NCBI RefSeq assembly: GCF_030269925.1
Contig: NC_085121.1
Location: 12,665,501-12,729,500 of the forward strand
Length of the DNA stretch: 64,000 nucleotides
DNA from: Bombyx mori
Lineage: Eukaryota > Arthropoda > Insecta > Lepidoptera > Bombycidae
Direction of reading: 5' to 3'
This document shows positions 59,253 through 64,000 of this stretch, one piece after another. The position numbers and the translations under genes were made by a program. How positions within the stretch are numbered: position 1 is the first letter of the stretch; each line of letters begins with the position of its first letter. The notes below the pieces were generated by a model. The model was not told the DNA's origin, ran no database searches, and was given only the letters and a program-made list of their open reading frames with translations.

Positions 59253-62200
59253 CTAATTGCCGCAACATGTTAACACATGCCTCTCTCTGTAAGCTCTGAG
59301 AGCAGTGAAAACAACAATTACTATCCATAAAACAACAGATGCCCAAGTTGCGAATAGAGCCAGTTGTAACGATGCCCCTGTATTTATGTAATCTCCTCTG
59401 CGACTATTTTGGGAGTCATTATGTACGTAATCCATAAAGTCAAAAATGGCTTGGCAATTGAGACGAAAATGTATAGCTATTGCTGAAGATCCACTCTGTC
59501 TTAGATCCTGCAAGAATAACCACATACATTTACATAAAGGTAAAGTTTCTGTGTTGTTGAAATTGAGTTGAAAGTTAACCCTAAGTGTATTCCATATTCT
59601 TCTGAGTTGTAGAAATATATTTAGAATTGGTGCTGTGGTCAGATAGTAGTCATAACATAAAAAAAGACACAGGATGGAAAGACACAGAATGGTTTAAATT
59701 ATATCAGTAGTTCAAGCAGAGTAGGAAACTATGAAATCTTAGCTTTAATATACTAATAATGTTAGATTCTGTGACTTATTCGTTCCATTCATTGCTTGTT
59801 TGTTTTTTCTCTACAATTAATCTATAGACTATCAGTACATAAGCTGGTCCAAACAGTGGGCGAACAGGGTCAATTGTCAAAATATGATACAAGTCTACAA
59901 ATATACATCAATATCTTTGTTCATTAATAATATCAATTCTAAATCTTTGATCTACTTCAAGTATTGCATGTCGTTTGAGGTCTTGTTTGTGACTTCCTTG
60001 CAAAAGATTGTTTGCCAGTTTGTTTGATTGAATGTTAAGTCACCTTTTGTGTTTGGTACAAAAAAAATGGATTTCATCTCTAATTGTAGGTATGGATAAG
60101 AAGTTGTGAACAATCACACAATCATTGTGGTTTTAATGGCCAATCAATTATATATTGGACAAGTATGTTTACTGCCCATGTCTGTATTTACTTAAACTTA
60201 TAGCAATGACTTTTCTCTCAACCCACAACAGTTTAGTACCTAGTTATAGGTTTATTCCAACAAATAAAACATTACTGATATCATAAGCATTACTTACCCT
60301 GACTAATGCACCTCTGTACTGTGTGCATGTTCTAAAATATCCATCTGTTGTAATTATAGCATGCACTAAGTTGTATAGACAGAGAACGGCAGCCAGACAT
60401 GATGTTGGTATCCAGCAATAGATGACAGAGTCATTTGAATCTGTTACTTGAGATCTTGATGTGACTACAATGGATCTTCCTTCGCTATAATATAAATCAA
60501 ATTACAATTTAGTTATTTAGTATACCTTACTTTCTTATTGACTATTCTATGATTTAAAAATGTGCCAAAACTTTTTCTAAAATTGTCATTGTCTTTATAT
60601 GTATATTGACATAATGATTTTTGTGTGGGATTTTGTTTGAGTCGACTATTATCAAAGCCGGCAATCTGACTTTTGGACAATTATTGGTAAATCAGAAAAA
60701 CGAATTATTGACTTTGTATTCCATTGGCAGTCACAAAACTCTTCGGAACGACATCTTAGATAAATAACAGGTTAACTATTAACCTTTATTTAATGCAGAT
60801 TTTGAACCATATTCTTTGAAGGAGACGATTATATTCAAACCAATCTGTATTGACATATCAATAACATTTTTTTGTCCAAATGCACAGATTGCCACCTTTG
60901 ATAATAGACGGCTCATTTATGTGACTATTAGTAAAAGTCTATTTTTGTTCTTAGAGAGATGAGATACCAGAGAATCGAAGATAAATAATATATCAAAGAG
61001 AAAATCAACATTATTAATGGTATCAAACTCCTGCATTTGTGGCACTGATGGTTGATATGGTCAAATAGTGAATTACATTTTCAACACCATCATTCTTGTT
61101 GGAAATGTTATCAGAAAAGCAATTTGCAAAAGTCCTCATAGATCCTGAACTATTTATCAAAAATCCTAATAAAGGTGACCCTTAATGTGGTGAAAGGTTA
61201 TTCCAAAAACAAATACATATTGCAATTCAGAAATACCCAAGAACTGAGATTAACAAGTAGAGACTAATTGACTAACTAACTAACTAACTAATTGATCACA
61301 GAATTTATCAGTTACTAAGTAACTAATTTTTGAGTTTAAATAAGAAGATGTTTGTCTTCATCCTTGATCCTGAAGTTTGTAAAGGATGACCCAATCCTTA
61401 AGATGAAATAAGATAATTAATTCATAAATAAACATTGCATTTTCCAAATTTATTTTGTGATGATTCATTCAATGTATAATACAGTTCTTAATGTGTTTTT
61501 TTTATCACGTCATGAAAGTTGATAAAGCAGATAACAGCAAATAGGGCATAGATAGTTTGTGTATTATATGGCTAAGCTATAAATGTGACACATAAAAAAT
61601 TTGAATAATATTCTTATTATGATTCAGACATCCTACTTTTAAACTTGATTTAATGATAGTGCTCCTTTTTATTGCAATCTATAAATCAATTTTAAGATTA
61701 GCACACTTGCACTGACAACAATTTTAAGCTAAGAGCAAGTTTGTAGATGATTCACCATAATTATGCTGCCAGAGTATTTTTATTTTTACATACAGAGTGT
61801 GATTTTTTGAACCGAGTCTAATACAAGCTTGGAGTACCAAGTACTCAGATAGCTGATGGTGACTGAAAATATAGCGGGAAAACGTCCCAGATTACCCAGT
61901 CCTACCAGATGATCAGATCAAATTCGATCTTGCCTGAACATCAAGTTCCACTAAGCCCTCCATTGAAGTCAAGGATCCCAGCAGATGGAAGAAAATTGTA
62001 AAGGAGAGAAAGATGCAGCAAGAGAGTTGCAACTCTCAGTAGTGAGAAAAGCGACACAAGGGGGGAATACAAGCCTATCCTAATCTAGCATGATGAGGCT
62101 TGTACATTTGTTGTTTGCCAATTGCAACAGGTTGTATTCAGTTGTAACTAAATTTGAATTACTAGGTTGCCTTAATAAAATTACTTACATTTCCTCCATT

Positions 62201-62538
62201 TCTGTTGTTTTTTCATCTTCATATTTACCAATATTATTTATGCACACTCTGTACATATGAAATAATGCCATTACAATGGCATAAACTATAACAGGAATAG
62301 GAGCGAATATAGCGTATAAACAGTATGAGTTGTGTCCTCCATTGAAGGATTGGGATGTAAAGACCCCATTCAATATACAACCACAACTAATGTTCTCCAA
62401 GAAATTCCCAGGACACATATCCAAAGACACACGCCAGTGATTATACGGAATTGCAATGCATACTATTGATATCGTGAGGAGGCCGGCAAGTAAGCTGTAA
62501 CAAATGCACAAGCGTCGTTCCGTGTGATACTGATTCAT
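59253..62538 (-). CDS. TMEM179: TMEM179-like four-pass membrane protein, three exons
   Basis: Exons in coding order: 62189-62538, 60298-60484, 59253-59507; 792 nt, 263 residues; the phases 2 and 0 fit and all introns are GT-AG. I start at ATG 62538 (aaaATGaat). Four hydrophobic segments are visible: LLAGLLTISIVCIAI and IPVIVYAIVMALF (exon 1), CWIPTSCLAAVLCLY (exon 2) and FATWASVVLWIVIVVF (exon 3). The order, a cysteine-rich first loop, and 'LQLALFATWASVVLWI' then 'LRAY' near the C-terminus match vertebrate TMEM179 as I know it; the insect protein is somewhat longer than the ~230-residue human one. The molecular function of the family is not established. Intron 1 holds a MITE (60639-60914). 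Confidence 0.82.
60639..60914. mobile_element. 276-bp MITE, copy B
   Basis: Same family, orientation and length as 58140-58415 (for example 'aacgaattattgactttgta' and 'ttcggaacgacatcttagat' in both). The flanks GTTT and ATTT are an imperfect duplication. It lies in intron 1 of the TMEM179-like gene. Confidence 0.85.
60915..62188. other. Remainder of intron 1 of the TMEM179-like gene
   Basis: AT-rich intron with a short TAAC tandem near 61271-61290 ('aactaactaactaacta'). No other feature was recognised. Confidence 0.5.
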
Positions 62539-62709
62539 TTTAACAACAAACACTATCCCAAACTTAAAACAATATTAGGTACACTTGTTTTAAATTTTAA
62601 ACCTTAGAGTTTGAGTCAGTTTGAGAGTTTGAGAGATATTAAGTGTATAATCTATGTTTGAGAGTTTCAAAAGAATTTGTTTTTAATGTCTCATTCATCA
62701 ATTGGATAA

Positions 62710-62976
62710 GCAAAGGGAACATATCACATACAATGTTATTTTTGTAAGTTGTGCTTGAAGCCTTGTTTAGTGCAAAAAATAATTGACGAATATGAACAAG
62801 GCTTGGCTATGATAAACAGCTGTTTGACTCTGTCCCTGGAATTGCTAACATCCAAGACTGGCCCAGTGAAAAAAAAAACAAAACGGCAAGTTATGAGATT
62901 AAATACGGTGTTGGAATATATTAAATTAAATAACCTCAGAATAATTGTGAAAGGCTATCGAGCGGTGTTAATTTAA
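62710..62976 (+). CDS. Small unassigned reading frame
   Basis: An open frame without a good AUG near its start. It reads KPCLVQKIIDEYEQGLAMIN, then LSLELLTSKTGP, KKKTKRQVMRLNTVLEYIKL and ends NLRIIVKGYRAVLI. It is basic and predicted helical, and starts ~170 bp from the TMEM179-like start codon in divergent orientation. A putative acceptor (ttttgtaag, to 62748) could open an exon at TTG 62749. I do not recognise the family. It may be an exon of a divergent gene or a chance frame. Confidence 0.25.
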   Translation, partial: AKGTYHIQCYFCKLCLKPCLVQKIIDEYEQGLAMINSCLTLSLELLTSKTGPVKKKTKRQVMRLNTVLEYIKLNNLRIIVKGYRAVLI

Positions 62977-63039
62977 TTTCATAGAACGTTTACAGGGTTA
63001 TCTTCTCACCTCATTGAATTTATTCTAAGATTAATTTCA

Positions 63040-63223
63040 TTTTGTGGTGGGTAGCCATCATACGACGCAAGATAATTGACAGATGCCTGAATCTCGCTTA
63101 CGACATTTTCAAGATAAAGCGCATATATACAAGTTCCGAACAACAACATTCGGACCGTCGGTCTACCGAGCAATATCACCCGCTCGGTGGAAGATCTTCC
63201 TTTCGTCGTCAAGCCTCCCAAAC
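63040..63223 (+). repeat. Left terminal repeat of the TRIM
   Basis: Shares 'gtagccatcatacgacgcaa', 'ttccgaacaacaacattcgg' and 'gctcggtggaagatcttcc' with 63783-63963. The first bases (TTTTGTGG against TGATGTGG) and the last ~15 bases have diverged, so this insertion is older than the gypsy element. Confidence 0.85.
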
Positions 63224-63241
63224 TGGTGACCCCGACGTGAT
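63224..63241 (+). promoter_or_regulatory. tRNA-Trp primer-binding site of the TRIM
   Basis: TGGTGACCCCGACGTGAT directly follows the left repeat and is identical to 28668-28685. Confidence 0.85.
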
Positions 63242-63523
63242 CTGAACACGCAACCTTCTGATTCATCTTCAGCGCATCAAGAACTTCGGCTACCACAATC
63301 CCCGCATTCTCGCAGATAAAAGTACGTCATTGACAGTCGTCCCACAGCAAGCCAGCATCGCAGCCTCAACAGGACCATCGCAGCCGACTCACCGCGCTTC
63401 CTGGTCCTACGGCACGCAACTTCACTGCCTCATCACGCCGCAACAGTTCATCGCAGCCCACGACCGGATCATCAACGCTTGGGGTCACACATCTCCGGCG
63501 TGGCAGCTCTGCACACATGGACT

Positions 63524-63710
63524 ACTGGCGACACGCACGCAGCATTCAAGCTCAGTCTCGACTCACCGCAGACTTCGAGCAGCACTGGCGACACGCACGC
63601 AGCATTCAAGCTCAGTCTCGACTCACCGCAGACTTCGAGCAGCACTGGCGACACGCACGCAGCATTCAAGCTCAGCCTCGACTCACCGCAGGCTTCGAGC
63701 AGCACTGGCC
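63524..63710 (+). repeat. 60-bp tandem repeat, three units
   Basis: Units of exactly 60 bp; two are identical and the third has a few changes ('cagcctcgactcaccgcagg'), then decays at 'ggcccttgcaagct'. Each begins near 'actggcgacacgcacgcagc'. The period is divisible by three and the unit lacks stops in several frames, which creates long but meaningless open frames on both strands. Confidence 0.95.
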
Positions 63711-63770
63711 CTTGCAAGCTAATCTCAGCACGGACAACGCTAATTAAAAAAAAATGACACGACCTTCAGT

Positions 63771-63782
63771 CTCGGAGGGGAG
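63771..63782 (+). promoter_or_regulatory. Polypurine tract of the TRIM
   Basis: ctcggaggggag lies immediately before the right terminal repeat, where the plus-strand primer should be. Confidence 0.75.
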
Positions 63783-63963
63783 TGATGTGGCAGGTAGCCA
63801 TCATACGACGCAAGATAATTGACAGATGCCTGAATCTCGCTTACGACATTTTCAAGATAAAGCGCATATATACAAGTTCCGAACAACAACATTCGGACCG
63901 TCGGTCTACCGAGCAATATCACCCGCTCGGTGGAAGATCTTCCCTTTGTCGTATATTCCTACA
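63783..63963 (+). repeat. Right terminal repeat of the TRIM
   Basis: 181 bp, TGATGTGGCAGG to CCTACA, followed by ATTTCA. Confidence 0.82.
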
Positions 63964-64000
63964 ATTTCATACCCTTTTTAGAATAGGCTGAGTTACGGCT

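Larger units (their letters stand above)
63040..63963 (+). mobile_element. TRIM (terminal-repeat retrotransposon in miniature)
   Basis: 924 bp with ~181-184-bp direct terminal repeats (63040-63223 and 63783-63963). The second begins TGATGTGG and ends CTACA (TG...CA). The likely target duplication is ATTTCA (63034-63039 and 63964-63969). The left repeat is followed at once by the tRNA-Trp primer site, and the right one is preceded by a polypurine tract. The ~560-bp interior has no gag or pol, only a 60-bp tandem repeat. The element is GC-richer than its surroundings. It needs proteins from another LTR element. The gypsy element at 28404-33932 shares the primer site but not the LTR sequence. 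Confidence 0.82.

Noticed and set aside
63472..63717. CRISPR-like array
   Set aside because: The 60-bp units are contiguous tandem repeats without spacers, and the genome is eukaryotic.
63330..63757. Proteins of 76-130 residues over the 60-bp repeat
   Set aside because: Frames stay open only because the unit is a multiple of three without stops; they lie inside a non-coding TRIM.

Overview
The window is lepidopteran nuclear DNA, almost certainly from the silkworm Bombyx (B. mori or B. mandarina). The main reason is the density of Bm1-type SINEs: at least a dozen copies, two of them full length with a tRNA-derived head. Long AT-rich introns, Bombyx-style jockey LINE tails, Helitrons with CTAG ends and a maT mariner agree with this. 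Host genes are split into exons. I assembled them from splice signals, reading-frame phase and family resemblance, without alignments.

Host genes from left to right: (1) the last exon of a mitochondrial carrier of the SLC25A51 (NAD+ carrier) type, 1362-2087, +. (2) A two-domain secreted C-type lectin of five exons, 6655-12258, +, including a 40-nt signal-peptide exon. (3) A retinol-dehydrogenase-like short-chain dehydrogenase (SDR-A), 12885-17980, -, with four exons found and no first exon found. (4) An orphan, frameshifted SDR exon on the + strand at 21234-21567. (5) A complete five-exon SDR (SDR-B), 23199-26520, -, with exon lengths 363, 122 and 218 identical to those of SDR-A. (6) A membrane-anchored histidine acid phosphatase of six exons, 34774-43684, +. 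(7) A TMEM179-like four-pass membrane protein of three exons, 59253-62538, -. The lectin and SDR-A converge, and the SDR copies look like a local tandem family.

Mobile DNA fills much of the rest. There is a structurally complete Ty3/gypsy element (28404-33932) whose two 263-bp LTRs read as identical, with a CATG target duplication and a tRNA-Trp primer site. A full-length jockey-type LINE (48214-53268) has a 9-bp target duplication but a frame break in ORF2. An R1-like LINE is nested in a CR1/jockey-like LINE inside intron 1 of the acid phosphatase. A maT mariner (19220-20518) has two in-frame stops. There are three non-autonomous Helitrons, several MITE families and many Bm1 and LINE-tail fragments.

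The most interesting structures are a 924-bp terminal-repeat retrotransposon in miniature (TRIM) at 63040-63963, with the same tRNA-Trp primer site as the gypsy element and a 60-bp internal repeat; a PIF/Harbinger-like non-autonomous transposon at 54389-55534 with a Bm1 nested inside it; a hAT-like MITE whose 8-bp target duplication contains the stop codon of SDR-A; and the SDR cluster itself, with an orphan exon, a missing first exon and a GC-AG intron.
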